NCBI GenBank assembly: GCA_947170435.1 | Contig: CAMVTO010000011.1 | Coordinates: 1-64,000 of the forward strand | Source: an uncultured Clostridia bacterium | GTDB lineage: Bacteria > Bacillota > Clostridia > Oscillospirales > Oscillospiraceae | Direction of reading: 5' to 3' | DNA: 64,000 bases | Part shown: one piece after another, positions 17,069-24,919 of the stretch | Layout of the letters: every line of letters begins with the position of its first letter | Position numbering within the stretch: position 1 is the stretch's first letter | The notes under the pieces: model-generated | The model's database searches: none | Told to the model about the DNA's origin: nothing | What the model saw: only the letters and a program-made list of their open reading frames with translations | Made by a program: the position numbers and the translations under genes

Positions 17069-17281
17069 ATGAATCAAAGAAAACACGAGATGTTCGCGGA
17101 GTACCCCGACGTGGTCGACGTGGAGCAGCTTTGCGCGATGCTCGGCGGCATCAGCCGCAAGCTTGCCTACCGTCTGCTCGCGTCTGGTGAGCTGCGCTGC
17201 GTCCGCATCGGGCGGAGCTACCGCATCCCCAAGCTCTGCGTCATCGAATACCTGACCGGCACGGACGCCGACGCCGCATGA
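17069..17281 (+). CDS. Excisionase-type helix-turn-helix protein
   Basis: A 70-aa protein with a MerR/Xis-like winged helix: VVDVEQLCAMLGG, then a helix ending in LASGELRCVRIGRSYRIPK, the characteristic strand-wing-strand of small excisionases. It precedes the integrase by 137 bp, the usual xis-int order in Tn916-like and prophage elements. It probably directs excision by bending arm-type DNA. GGAGGG ribosome site. Confidence 0.8.
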   Translation: MNQRKHEMFAEYPDVVDVEQLCAMLGGISRKLAYRLLASGELRCVRIGRSYRIPKLCVIEYLTGTDADAA

Positions 17282-17282
17282 C

Positions 17283-17342
17283 GCGGAGAAAACATATCGA
17301 AAGCGTAGAAAAATCGTATCGGTTTTCTCCGCTTTCGATATG
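17283..17342. repeat. Interlaced inverted repeats between xis and int
   Basis: Two perfect inverted repeats are interleaved as A-B-A'-B'. A is 17283-17293 and A' is 17322-17332 (11 bp); B is 17293-17305 and B' is 17330-17342 (13 bp). They cannot form together as nested hairpins, so they imply either alternative RNA folds or a pseudoknot, or paired protein-binding sites for Xis or Int. Confidence 0.7.
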
Positions 17343-17418
17343 GATATCCACAAAAGAATGTGATAAGTTGTGACCGTCAATGGCGGGCGGCCGCGGCAAA
17401 GGAAAGGAGTGACAGGCA

Positions 17419-18471
17419 ATGCTGACCGGCAACCTGCAAATCAAAAACGGAAAATACTATGCCGTTCTCAATCTCAAGGTGAACGGCAAGCGCAAACCCA
17501 AGTGGATTCCCCTCGGGTTGCCGGAGCGCGGCAACAAGCGGGAGGCGGAGTCCATGCTCAGCCACCTGATCGTGGAATACGAATCACGCGGCGAGGGCAA
17601 ATTCTACCCCACGTTCAGCGAAAACGGCGAGCTGGTCACCGAAGCGCCCAAGGTGGACGAGTCCGAAGTCCTCTTCGCGGACTATGTGCAGTCGTGGCTC
17701 AAAATGATCCGTCCCACGGTCTCGGCGGCGACCTACAACAGCTATCGGAGCATGGTGGACGCCCGCATCGACCGCAACCCTGCCGACCGGGTGGACAAGC
17801 CCCGCAAGAACCGCTATCAGGCGGCGCACTACTCCCAGGAGGAGATGCTCCGGTTGTTCGGCGTCATCGAAGGCGACCCGCTGGAACCGGCGATCCGCAT
17901 CGCCGCCTACTACGGTCTGCGGCGCAGCGAGGTGCTGGGGCTCAAGTGGGATGCCATCAACTTCAAGGACAAAACCATCTCCATCCGCCACAAGGTCGTC
18001 GAGCTGACGGAGGGCGGCAAGAGCGTCCTGCATGGCGAGGACGTGCTCAAAACCAAATCCAGCGTCCGCACCCTGCCGCTCCTGCCCGTGATCGAGGACC
18101 TGCTCAGGCAGGAAAAGCAGCGGCAGGAGACGTACCGCGGCCTGTTCCGCGGCGCGTACTGCAAGGACTTCCTCGACTACGTCTGTGTCGATCAAATGGG
18201 CAAGCTGCTCCGCCCGAACTACGTCACCGAGCATTTCGCGTGGATCATCCAGAAATACGGCCTGCGGAAGATCCGTTTCCACGACCTCAGACACACCGCG
18301 GCCTCGCTGCTGCTGGCGAACGGCGTGCCGATGAAGCAGATCCAGATCTGGCTGGGGCACTCAACCTTCAGCACAACGGCGGATATTTACGCCCATCTGG
18401 ACGTCTCCGCGCAGCGGGAAACCGGGCTCGTGGCCGCAAACCTTTACGACAAGCGGCATAGCGAGGCATAG
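17419..18471 (+). CDS. int: Tyrosine site-specific integrase
   Basis: A 350-aa phage/ICE-type integrase. An N-terminal arm-binding domain is followed by a SAM-like core-binding domain (ADYVQSWLKMIRPTVSAAT) and a C-terminal catalytic domain with Arg in YYGLRRSEVLGL, HDLRHTA, WLGHS and the nucleophile Tyr in TADIYAHL, so all catalytic residues are present. AAAGGAGTG ribosome site. It ends 154 bp from the 3' end of tRNA-Ser, a common attachment arrangement. It probably moves the element that carries the Dnd island. Confidence 0.93.
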   Translation: MLTGNLQIKNGKYYAVLNLKVNGKRKPKWIPLGLPERGNKREAESMLSHLIVEYESRGEGKFYPTFSENGELVTEAPKVDESEVLFADYVQSWLKMIRPTVSAATYNSYRSMVDARIDRNPADRVDKPRKNRYQAAHYSQEEMLRLFGVIEGDPLEPAIRIAAYYGLRRSEVLGLKWDAINFKDKTISIRHKVVELTEGGKSVLHGEDVLKTKSSVRTLPLLPVIEDLLRQEKQRQETYRGLFRGAYCKDFLDYVCVDQMGKLLRPNYVTEHFAWIIQKYGLRKIRFHDLRHTAASLLLANGVPMKQIQIWLGHSTFSTTADIYAHLDVSAQRETGLVAANLYDKRHSEA

Positions 18472-18526
18472 GATTTCTAGCATTTTTCTACGCCGAAAAA
18501 CGCAAATTTGTAAAAAAGTTGCAAAA

Positions 18527-18557
18527 CCGCCGGATTGCAAACGCCGCAATCCGGCGG
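18527..18557. terminator. Strong GC-rich hairpin downstream of int
   Basis: A 12-bp perfect stem (18527-18538 with 18546-18557) and 7-base loop. On the minus strand it is followed by T-rich sequence, so it may back up termination of the tRNA-Ser transcript. On the plus strand no T-run follows. Confidence 0.5.
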
Positions 18558-18584
18558 CAAGCAAGAGGAAATCGCCTATAAAAA

Positions 18585-18619
18585 TATGAGAAACTACCGA
18601 ATTTAAGTAGTTTCTCATA
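18585..18619 (-). terminator. Terminator of tRNA-Ser
   Basis: A 13-bp perfect stem (18585-18597 with 18607-18619) followed on the minus strand by TTTTTATA, seven bases after the tRNA-Ser CCA. A typical Rho-independent terminator. Confidence 0.8.
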
Positions 18620-18625
18620 CAAAAA

Positions 18626-18716
18626 TGGCGGACAGGGTGGGATTCGAACCCACGGTACCATTGCTGGTACACCTGATTTCGAGTCAGGGCCGTTATAACC
18701 ACTTCGATACCTGTCC
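18626..18716 (-). tRNA. tRNA-Ser (anticodon CGA)
   Basis: A 91-nt class II tRNA including encoded CCA. The acceptor GGACAGG pairs with CCTGTCC, the anticodon loop is CTCGAAA, a long variable arm is present and the T-arm is GTGGGTTCGAATCCCAC. Its 3' end faces the integrase gene, which makes it the likely attachment site. Confidence 0.95.
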
Positions 18717-18816
18717 AAATCAGTTCTGCGGCGAACCGCTTCGCTATTATGCCACAACTTTTCGTTACATGCAAGTCTTTTTCATTTGTTTTCTCTGCAA
18801 ATTACGCAAAAATATC

Positions 18817-18845
18817 TTGACAGTCTCTTTTTCGCGTGGTATGAT
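18817..18845 (+). promoter_or_regulatory. Promoter of the five-tRNA operon
   Basis: A perfect TTGACA (18817-18822), 17-bp spacer and TATGAT (18840-18845), 33 bp before tRNA-Gly. Confidence 0.85.
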
Positions 18846-18878
18846 GCACAAGCTGACAGTGTTTCGGAAGGCGCTCCT

Positions 18879-18953
18879 GCAGGTGTAGCACAATGGCCAG
18901 GGCACCAGCCTTCCAAGCTGGGGATGCGGGTTCGATTCCCGTCACCTGCTCCA
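18879..18953 (+). tRNA. tRNA-Gly (anticodon TCC)
   Basis: The acceptor GCAGGTG pairs with CACCTGC, the anticodon loop is CTTCCAA, and CCA is encoded. First of five co-oriented tRNAs. Confidence 0.95.
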
Positions 18954-18959
18954 TCCTAT

Positions 18960-19036
<77 letters not shown>

Positions 19037-19077
19037 CTGCCCCGAAACACGCGGCTCGCGCAGGATACAACATATGT

Positions 19078-19155
<78 letters not shown>

Positions 19156-19200
19156 CAACAGGGGAGGGATCGGGTTCATCCCGATCCCTCTTCCCCACAT

Positions 19201-19275
19201 AGGGGTGTAGCCAAGCGGTAAGGCAAGGGACTTTGACTCCCTCATTCGCTGGTTCGAGTCCAGCCATCCCTGCCA
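19201..19275 (+). tRNA. tRNA-Gln (anticodon TTG)
   Basis: The acceptor AGGGGTG pairs with CATCCCT, the D-arm is the Gln-typical GCCAAGCGGTAAGGC, the anticodon loop is CTTTGAC, and CCA is encoded. Confidence 0.94.
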
Positions 19276-19311
19276 GACACCATCAACGGCTTCGCCCGTC
19301 TCCATAATTTT

Positions 19312-19387
19312 GCTTCGTTAGCTCAGTCGGCAGAGCACCTGCCTTTTAAGCAGGGTGTCCGGGGTTCGAATCCCCGACGAGGCACCA
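19312..19387 (+). tRNA. tRNA-Lys (anticodon TTT)
   Basis: The acceptor GCTTCGT pairs with ACGAGGC, the anticodon loop is CTTTTAA, and CCA is encoded. Last of the tRNA operon. Confidence 0.95.
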
Positions 19388-19390
19388 CGC

Positions 19391-19430
19391 AGAACCGACT
19401 TGCTCCTGTAAGCCGGTTCTGTTTTTTCTT
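19391..19430 (+). terminator. Terminator of the tRNA operon
   Basis: An 11-bp stem with one mismatch (19391-19401 with 19410-19420) followed by GTTTTTTCTTT, directly after tRNA-Lys. Confidence 0.8.
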
Positions 19431-19462
19431 TCCGGCGAATCTATCCACCAAGCGAGGGTAAC

Positions 19463-19804
19463 ATGAACATCCAGATTTTCGGCACAAAAAAGTGCTTTGA
19501 CACCAAGAAAGCCGAGCGTTATTTCAAGGAGCGCCGCGTCAAATACCAGATGATCGACCTGAAGGAGAAGGGCATGAGCCGGGGCGAGCTGCAAAGCGTA
19601 GTGCAGGCGGTCAAGGGGCTCGACAACCTGCTCGACCCCAACGCCAAGGACACGCAGACGCTGGCACTGGTGAAGTACCTTGTGGACGCGGATAAGCTGG
19701 ACAAAGTATTCGAGAACCAGCAGCTCATCAAGACGCCGGTCGTGCGCAACGGCAAGCAGGCGACGGTGGGCTACCAGCCCGACGTGTGGAAAACGTGGGA
19801 ATAA
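19463..19804 (+). CDS. ArsC/Spx-like thioredoxin-fold protein
   Basis: A 113-aa protein of the ArsC/Spx/YffB superfamily. The redox Cys is near residue 11 (GTKKCFDTKKAERYF), with the ArsC-type helix and C-terminal TPVVRNGKQATVGY ending. The length matches the YffB/Spx group. There are no arsenic-resistance genes nearby, so arsenate reduction is not supported; a thiol-redox or Spx-like regulatory role is possible. It follows the tRNA terminator, so it must have its own promoter, which I could not identify. Confidence 0.75.
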   Translation: MNIQIFGTKKCFDTKKAERYFKERRVKYQMIDLKEKGMSRGELQSVVQAVKGLDNLLDPNAKDTQTLALVKYLVDADKLDKVFENQQLIKTPVVRNGKQATVGYQPDVWKTWE

Positions 19805-19834
19805 AAAAGAGACGCTTTGCTGCGTCTCTTTTTT
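19803..19834. terminator. Bidirectional terminator
   Basis: A-run, GAGACGC/GCGTCTC stem and T-run between two convergent genes. It works in both directions and overlaps the last codons of each. Confidence 0.85.
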
Positions 19835-20255
19835 ATGTTTTGACGATCTTCTTTGCGTTGCACTTGGGGCAAATCAGTTCCACCTTGCCCACGTTGCGCG
19901 GCACACGACACCATGCCCCGCATTCACACCTGACATATTTGTGCGCCTTGTCCGCGCGGCGATAGCGCGCGTCGCGAAAGCCGGTGCGCAGCGGCGTCCA
20001 CCACCGCAGAAACCATGCGTTTTCCGCCCGGCGCTTCGCCATGTTGCGGGAAAACATGCGGTACACCAGAATAAAGGTCAGCGCCAGCGCCAGCAGCCGC
20101 AGCACCATCCACACCGCGCGTACGCGCACAAAGCTCGAGACAATGGTCAGCCCCATTTCCACGGCCAATGTCGCCCATCCCAGTTGATCAATGCCGTAGC
20201 GGCCGTACATAAACCGCGCCACGGAATTGCGAAGCCGATCAAGAAAGCTATACAT
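19833..20255 (-). CDS. Membrane-associated zinc-ribbon protein
   Basis: A 140-aa protein of unknown function. Two hydrophobic segments (about residues 25-45 and 47-68) are followed by a basic cytoplasmic-type stretch and a C-terminal zinc ribbon with CECGAWC and CPKC. Small proteins of this layout are common in Clostridia. A promoter (TTTACG, 17 bp, TATAAT) lies immediately upstream. Confidence 0.65.
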   Translation of the reverse strand: MYSFLDRLRNSVARFMYGRYGIDQLGWATLAVEMGLTIVSSFVRVRAVWMVLRLLALALTFILVYRMFSRNMAKRRAENAWFLRWWTPLRTGFRDARYRRADKAHKYVRCECGAWCRVPRNVGKVELICPKCNAKKIVKT

Positions 20256-20276
20256 ATCTGCTCACTCCCTGCGGAA

Positions 20277-20305
20277 ATTATACACGGTTTTGCATGCCGC
20301 GTAAA
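20277..20305 (-). promoter_or_regulatory. Promoter of the zinc-ribbon gene
   Basis: Minus strand: TTTACG (20300-20305), a 17-bp spacer and a perfect TATAAT (20277-20282), 21 bp from the start codon. Confidence 0.6.
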
Positions 20306-20384
20306 GCACAGGTGCGAAAATTAACAGTTTCGCCATATTTTCATGTCAAAATTAATTTAGCTCAATCTTTTTTCGCCAACCCCC

Positions 20385-20413
20385 TTGTCAGCACGGAACA
20401 AATCGGGTATACT
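20385..20413 (+). promoter_or_regulatory. Promoter of the thioredoxin operon
   Basis: TTGTCA (20385-20390), 17-bp spacer, TATACT (20408-20413), 25 bp before the reductase ATG. Confidence 0.75.
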
Positions 20414-20438
20414 AAAGAAAAAACGGAGGCGAAACGCC

Positions 20439-21290
20439 ATGAATTACGATCTGATCGTCCTTGGCAGCGGTCCGGCAGGACTGGCGGCAGCCGTGGCGGC
20501 ACGCGGTCGCGGCAAAACAGCGCTGGTCATCGGCAACCGCTGGCAGGACAGCCCGCTTGCAAAAGCGGAAAAAATCGACAACTATCTCGGTCTTCCCGGC
20601 CGCACCGGCTACGAGCTGTTGGAGGAGTTTCAAAAGCATGCCGAGGGCGCGGGCGTGGAGTTCGTAACCGGCCGCGCGATCTCGCTGATGGCGTGGAACG
20701 GTTTCACCGTCACCGTCGGTTCCGATATGTATCAGGGCCGGGCGCTGATCATGTCCCCCGGTGTGGTGCGGCAGACCAAGTTCGTCGGTGAGCAGGAGTA
20801 TCTCGGCCGCGGCGTCAGCTACTGCGCCACCTGCGACGGCATGCTGTATCGCGGCAAGGACGTGGTGGTCGCGGGCAGGACAGTGGACGCGCCGGAAGAG
20901 GCGAAGTACCTCAAGAGCATCGGCTGCAACGTGACCTACACCGCGCCGAAAAAGCCCGCCGAGCTTGCCGACGACATCCCGTTCATCCCCGCCGGCAAGC
21001 TGGAGATCCATGGCGAGCAGGTGGTCACCGGCGTAACACTGGACGGCACTGACGTACCCTGCGCGGGCGTATTCGTGCTGCGCGCGTCGGTCGCGCCGAC
21101 GGATCTGCTGCCGGCGCTGGAGCTGGATGGCGGCTATATCAAGGTCGACCGCGCCATGCGCACCAGTGTCGAGGGCGTTTTTGCCTGCGGCGACTGCACC
21201 GGCGCGCCGCTGCAAGTCGCAAAGGCCGTGGGGGAAGGACACATTGCAGGGCTTTCTGCGTGTGAATATCTGGACAAGCAGGACAAATAA
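20439..21290 (+). CDS. Thioredoxin reductase-like flavoprotein with altered NADPH domain
   Basis: A 283-aa low-molecular-weight thioredoxin reductase homologue. The N-terminal FAD site is GSGPAGLAAA (residues 9-18), the redox pair is CATC (129-132) and the C-terminal FAD motif is FACGDCTG. The second nucleotide-binding motif, normally GxGxxA, reads GRTVDA (146-151), and the NADPH 2'-phosphate HRR motif is missing. Clostridial ferredoxin-dependent thioredoxin reductases have similar losses, so the electron donor may be ferredoxin; this is inference. ATG 20439 has GGAGG nine bases upstream. The gene is co-transcribed with the thioredoxin gene 36 bp downstream. Confidence 0.85.
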   Translation: MNYDLIVLGSGPAGLAAAVAARGRGKTALVIGNRWQDSPLAKAEKIDNYLGLPGRTGYELLEEFQKHAEGAGVEFVTGRAISLMAWNGFTVTVGSDMYQGRALIMSPGVVRQTKFVGEQEYLGRGVSYCATCDGMLYRGKDVVVAGRTVDAPEEAKYLKSIGCNVTYTAPKKPAELADDIPFIPAGKLEIHGEQVVTGVTLDGTDVPCAGVFVLRASVAPTDLLPALELDGGYIKVDRAMRTSVEGVFACGDCTGAPLQVAKAVGEGHIAGLSACEYLDKQDK

Positions 21291-21325
21291 ACTATTCAAA
21301 ATACAACGAAAAAGGAGACACAACT

Positions 21326-21643
21326 ATGGCACTGGTACACTTTTCTGAGGAAGGTTTCGACAAGGCGCTGGCACAGCCCGGTCTTCTGGTCGTGGATTTC
21401 TGGGCAGAGTGGTGCGGCCCCTGCAAGATGCTCGGCCCCGTGATCGAGCAACTGGCAGTGGACTACGACGGCAAAGCGGTCGTAGGCAAGGTCAATGTGG
21501 ACGACGAGCCGGAGCTCGCGCAGCGTTTCGGCATCATGTCCATTCCCACCGTGATGTTTTTCAAGGACGGCAAGGAGGTCGACAAGAAAATCGGCGTCAT
21601 GCCCCCGCAGGAATTCATCAAGACCATCGAAGCGAATCTGTAA
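21326..21643 (+). CDS. trxA: Thioredoxin
   Basis: A 105-aa thioredoxin with the active site WCGPCK near residue 30, cis-proline context SIPTVMFF and the usual length. Ribosome site AAAGGAG. It follows the reductase gene and ends before a strong terminator, so the two form a redox operon. Confidence 0.95.
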   Translation: MALVHFSEEGFDKALAQPGLLVVDFWAEWCGPCKMLGPVIEQLAVDYDGKAVVGKVNVDDEPELAQRFGIMSIPTVMFFKDGKEVDKKIGVMPPQEFIKTIEANL

Positions 21644-21651
21644 CAATCTGC

Positions 21652-21686
21652 AAAAAATCGCGCCGTGCTTGCACGGCGCGATTTTT
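21652..21686 (+). terminator. Terminator of the thioredoxin operon
   Basis: A 12-bp perfect GC-rich stem (21657-21668 with 21671-21682) flanked by A-run and T-run. Confidence 0.88.
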
Positions 21687-21690
21687 GTGC

Positions 21691-21696
21691 TATAAT
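21691..21696 (+). promoter_or_regulatory. -10 box of htpG
   Basis: A perfect TATAAT 35 bp before the htpG start, directly after the trxA terminator. The -35 would overlap the terminator stem (TTGCAC at 21669-21674, 16-bp spacer, only three matches). I see no CIRCE or other heat-shock repeat. Confidence 0.55.
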
Positions 21697-21730
21697 ACCA
21701 TCTGTTGAATTCACCAAAGGAAGTGTTTAT

Positions 21731-23608
21731 ATGGCAAAAAAGCAATTCAAGGCGGAATCAAAGCGCCTGCTGGACCTGATGATCAACTCAATCTACACGC
21801 ACAAGGAGATCTTTCTGCGCGAGATCATCTCCAACGCCAGCGACGCCATTGACAAGCTCTGCTACCTCTCCCTTACCGACGACAAGGTGGGAAAGAACCG
21901 CAGCGATTTCTTCATTGAGATTTCCGTAGATCGGGACAAGCGCACCATCACCGTGTCCGACAACGGCATCGGCATGGACAAGGATGAGCTGGAGAACAAC
22001 CTCGGCGTCATCGCTGCCTCCGGCTCCTACCAGTTCCGCAAGGAGGCTGGTGAGAGTGAGGATGTGGACATCATCGGCCAGTTCGGCGTGGGCTTCTACT
22101 CCGCATTCATGATCGCCGACGAGATCACCGTCGTCACGAAGAAATACGGCTCCGAGCAGGCGTACCAGTGGCAGTCCTCCGGCGCGGACGGCTACACCAT
22201 CGTCGAGTGTGAAAAGGCCGACGTGGGCACCGACATCATCATGCACGTCAAGGAGGACACCGAGGACGAGAAGTACAGCGAGTATATGGACAACTACAAG
22301 CTGTACTCCCTCATCAAGAAGTACTCCGATTATATTCGTTACCCCATCCGTATGCTGACCCCCGTGCAGAAGGAAAAGGCGGGCAGCGACCCTGAAAAAC
22401 CCGAATACGAGATGGTGGACGAGCTGACCACCATCAACTCGATGGTGCCGCTGTGGCAGCGCAAGCGCAGTGAGGTCACTGATGAGGAGTACGCCAAGTT
22501 CTACTCGGAGCTGGCACGCGACTTTGAAAAGCCTCAGCGCGTCATCACGGTCTCCGTCGAGGGCAGCGTGACCTACAAGGCGCTGATGTTCATCCCCTCC
22601 GGCAAGCCGCTGAACTTCAACACGGAAGCCTTTGAAAAGGGCTTGCAGCTCTACAGTGCGGGCGTGATGATCATGGATAAGTGCGACGCGCTGCTGCCCG
22701 ACTACCTGCGCTTCGTGCGCGGTGTGGTGGATTCCCCCGATTTGAGTCTCAATATCTCCCGCGAGCTGCTGCAGCATGACCGTCAGCTCAAGGTCATTGC
22801 GAAGAATCTTGAAAAGAAGATCCTCGCCGACCTTGAAAAGTTCATGAAGGACGACCGCGAGGGCTACGAGAAGTTCTACCGCAACTACGGCCGTGCGCTG
22901 TGCTACGGCGTCGCGGGCGAGGGTGGTGAAACGCGCAAGGACGAGCTCAAAGACCTGCTGATGTTCTACTCTTCCACAGAGAAAAAGCTCACCAGTCTGC
23001 GCGAGTATGCCGACCGCATGCCGGAGAGCCAGAAGTGCATCTACTACGCCGCGGGCGAGAGCGTCGCGCTCATCGACGCCCTGCCCCAGACGGAGCTTTT
23101 GAAGGACAAGAACTACGAGGTCCTCTACCTCACCGGCGAGGCGGACGAGTTCGTGCTTCAGAGCCTGCAAAACTACGCGGACAAGCCCTTCCGCTCCATC
23201 GTCGACGGCGATCTGGAGCTGGACGGTGAGGAGAGCGCGAGCGTCGATGAAAAGACCGAGCTGATGCAGTTTGTCAAGGAGGTCCTCGGCGACAAGGTCA
23301 AGGAGGTCAAGGCCTCCCACCGACTCAAAACCCACCCCGCCTGTATGTCCGCAGGCGCGGGCTTCAGCTTCGAGATGGAGAAGTACTTCAAGAACTTCGA
23401 TATGCCCGAGCCGGTCAAGGCCGACCGCATCCTGGAGCTGAACACCGCGCACCCCTCGGTACTGGCGATGGAGCAGGCGCTGCAATCCGACCGTCCCAAG
23501 GCGGAACTGTACGCGAAGATCCTCTACAATCAGGCGCTGCTGATTGCGGGCCTCCCGCTGGACGACCCCGGCGCATACACCGATATGATCGCGGAACTGA
23601 TGAAATGA
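21731..23608 (+). CDS. htpG: Chaperone HtpG (Hsp90 family)
   Basis: A 625-aa bacterial Hsp90. The N-terminal GHKL ATPase has IISNASDAIDKL, DNGIGM and GQFGVGFYSAF, then the middle domain (NISRELLQ) and C-terminal dimerisation domain. Full length for the family. ATG 21731 is preceded by AAAGGAAG; upstream in-frame sequence runs into the trxA terminator and is not coding. Monocistronic, between two terminators. Confidence 0.97.
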   Translation: MAKKQFKAESKRLLDLMINSIYTHKEIFLREIISNASDAIDKLCYLSLTDDKVGKNRSDFFIEISVDRDKRTITVSDNGIGMDKDELENNLGVIAASGSYQFRKEAGESEDVDIIGQFGVGFYSAFMIADEITVVTKKYGSEQAYQWQSSGADGYTIVECEKADVGTDIIMHVKEDTEDEKYSEYMDNYKLYSLIKKYSDYIRYPIRMLTPVQKEKAGSDPEKPEYEMVDELTTINSMVPLWQRKRSEVTDEEYAKFYSELARDFEKPQRVITVSVEGSVTYKALMFIPSGKPLNFNTEAFEKGLQLYSAGVMIMDKCDALLPDYLRFVRGVVDSPDLSLNISRELLQHDRQLKVIAKNLEKKILADLEKFMKDDREGYEKFYRNYGRALCYGVAGEGGETRKDELKDLLMFYSSTEKKLTSLREYADRMPESQKCIYYAAGESVALIDALPQTELLKDKNYEVLYLTGEADEFVLQSLQNYADKPFRSIVDGDLELDGEESASVDEKTELMQFVKEVLGDKVKEVKASHRLKTHPACMSAGAGFSFEMEKYFKNFDMPEPVKADRILELNTAHPSVLAMEQALQSDRPKAELYAKILYNQALLIAGLPLDDPGAYTDMIAELMK

Positions 23609-23615
23609 TCGCATC

Positions 23616-23643
23616 AAAAAGAGAGGCGAAAGCCTCTCTTTTC
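23616..23643. terminator. Bidirectional terminator htpG/spoIIP
   Basis: AAAAAGAGAGGC, GAAA loop and GCCTCTCTTTT between convergent genes. The GNRA tetraloop is typical. Confidence 0.88.
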
Positions 23644-24795
23644 TTATCCTTTCACCGTCTCCGCGAAACCCTTCGCAAACAGCCGTGCCGCCACAAGCGC
23701 CTCCTCCAGTGAGTTGCCCGCCGTGCCCACCTCGATGAGCAGCGAGCCGGTCGTCACCTGCTGGTTGTAACGGGAGTTGCGCACGATGATGGGGCGCATC
23801 AGCGTGGGATAGTCGGCGAGCAGCGTCTCCTGCACCGCGCAGGCAAGGCGCAGATTGTCGCGCCAGTTATCGTGACTCAAGCCGCCGCCGTTGGAGCCGA
23901 TGACAAATTCCAGCTGCGCCGCGTTGGGCTCCTCGGCGCACAGCAGCTTGTACTGGTTACCCGCCGCGTCCGCCACCGCATCGCGGTGCACATCAAAGAT
24001 ATACATGATGGACGGATGCTCCGCGCGATAGCGCTCCACCGTTTCCAGCGAACGGTTATACGCGCCGGAGTAGCTGGGGTAATCATGGAGCGTGCGGTCG
24101 TGCAGCACGCCGATCCCCGCATCCTCCAGCACCCGCGCAATCTCGTCGCCGACGCGCACCACGTTCATGGTCTCGTCCAGTGTGCGGTGATCGTCGGAGG
24201 CCTCGTACTCCTCTCCCGTCGGCATGGTGTAGGCTTCGCAGCCATGGGTGTGGACGATCAGCACCTGCGGCGCGTCGTCCGCCAGCACCGCGGAAAAGCC
24301 GCCCTCCAGATCGCTCTGCGTCAGAGAAGCGGCGGAGGTGTTGTGGACGTACACGCGGCCCGTTGTCAGAAAGCCCGACGGATCGGTGGGCCGCAGTGTG
24401 GTGGCGGGCACACCATTGTCCCGTACCGTGATCTCCGGCAGCAGCGTGTTTGTTGCGTTTTCCACATCAGATTTTGCGGTGTCCGCCTCCGCTGCGGCAG
24501 ACTCCTCCGGGTCTGGGTTCTCGTGCTGGATCGGTGTCGCTTCATCATTGACGCCAAGCAGCAACGGGAGACTCCGCAGCGCCGCCGACGCACCCAGCGA
24601 CAGGGAAGGAGCCGTTGAGAACACACCTCGCTCAAAGCGCACAATCGCTATTGGCAGCGTGCCGCCGCCGAATGTGCGCGCCGCCTCATTCAGGCTGTCC
24701 GCCGGCGCGGCGGCTGCCACCGCCCACAGCGTCGTGAGGGAAAGCGCAAGGGATATGCCGCCGCGCACCGCGCGAGGCCAAAACCGTCTTTTCAT
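23644..24795 (-). CDS. spoIIP: Stage II sporulation protein P
   Basis: A 383-aa SpoIIP, the peptidoglycan amidase and endopeptidase that, with SpoIID and SpoIIM, thins septal wall and drives engulfment of the forespore. One N-terminal membrane anchor is followed by a Ser/Glu-rich linker and the zinc amidase domain with VLIVHTHG, FDVHRDA and SRYNQ. Ile-Val-His-Thr-His is followed by Gly-Cys-Glu rather than the usual Gly-Ser-Glu. The start at 24795 has GGAGG five bases upstream. Its presence marks the organism as an endospore former. Confidence 0.92.
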   Translation of the reverse strand: MKRRFWPRAVRGGISLALSLTTLWAVAAAAPADSLNEAARTFGGGTLPIAIVRFERGVFSTAPSLSLGASAALRSLPLLLGVNDEATPIQHENPDPEESAAAEADTAKSDVENATNTLLPEITVRDNGVPATTLRPTDPSGFLTTGRVYVHNTSAASLTQSDLEGGFSAVLADDAPQVLIVHTHGCEAYTMPTGEEYEASDDHRTLDETMNVVRVGDEIARVLEDAGIGVLHDRTLHDYPSYSGAYNRSLETVERYRAEHPSIMYIFDVHRDAVADAAGNQYKLLCAEEPNAAQLEFVIGSNGGGLSHDNWRDNLRLACAVQETLLADYPTLMRPIIVRNSRYNQQVTTGSLLIEVGTAGNSLEEALVAARLFAKGFAETVKG

Positions 24796-24857
24796 AGGCA
24801 CCTCCGGGATCGGTTTCTCGGACAAACCTATGCGGTTCCACGCTAAAATATGCGCGC

Positions 24858-24886
24858 TTGCAATGCGGCGCGCTTTGTGCTATTAT
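24858..24886 (+). promoter_or_regulatory. Promoter of guanine deaminase
   Basis: TTGCAA (24858-24863), 17-bp spacer, TATTAT (24881-24886), 33 bp before the GTG start. Confidence 0.7.
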
Positions 24887-24919
24887 GATGATGACTTCAT
24901 ATGAAATGGACTGGTTTTT

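Noticed and set aside
18626-18660. Second copy of the tRNA-Ser 3' end as attachment site within the window
   Set aside because: I found no duplicate to the left, so the far end of the element probably lies outside the window.
19463-19804. Arsenate reductase for arsenic resistance
   Set aside because: There are no arsR, arsB or acr3 genes nearby and the family includes Spx/YffB proteins without this activity.
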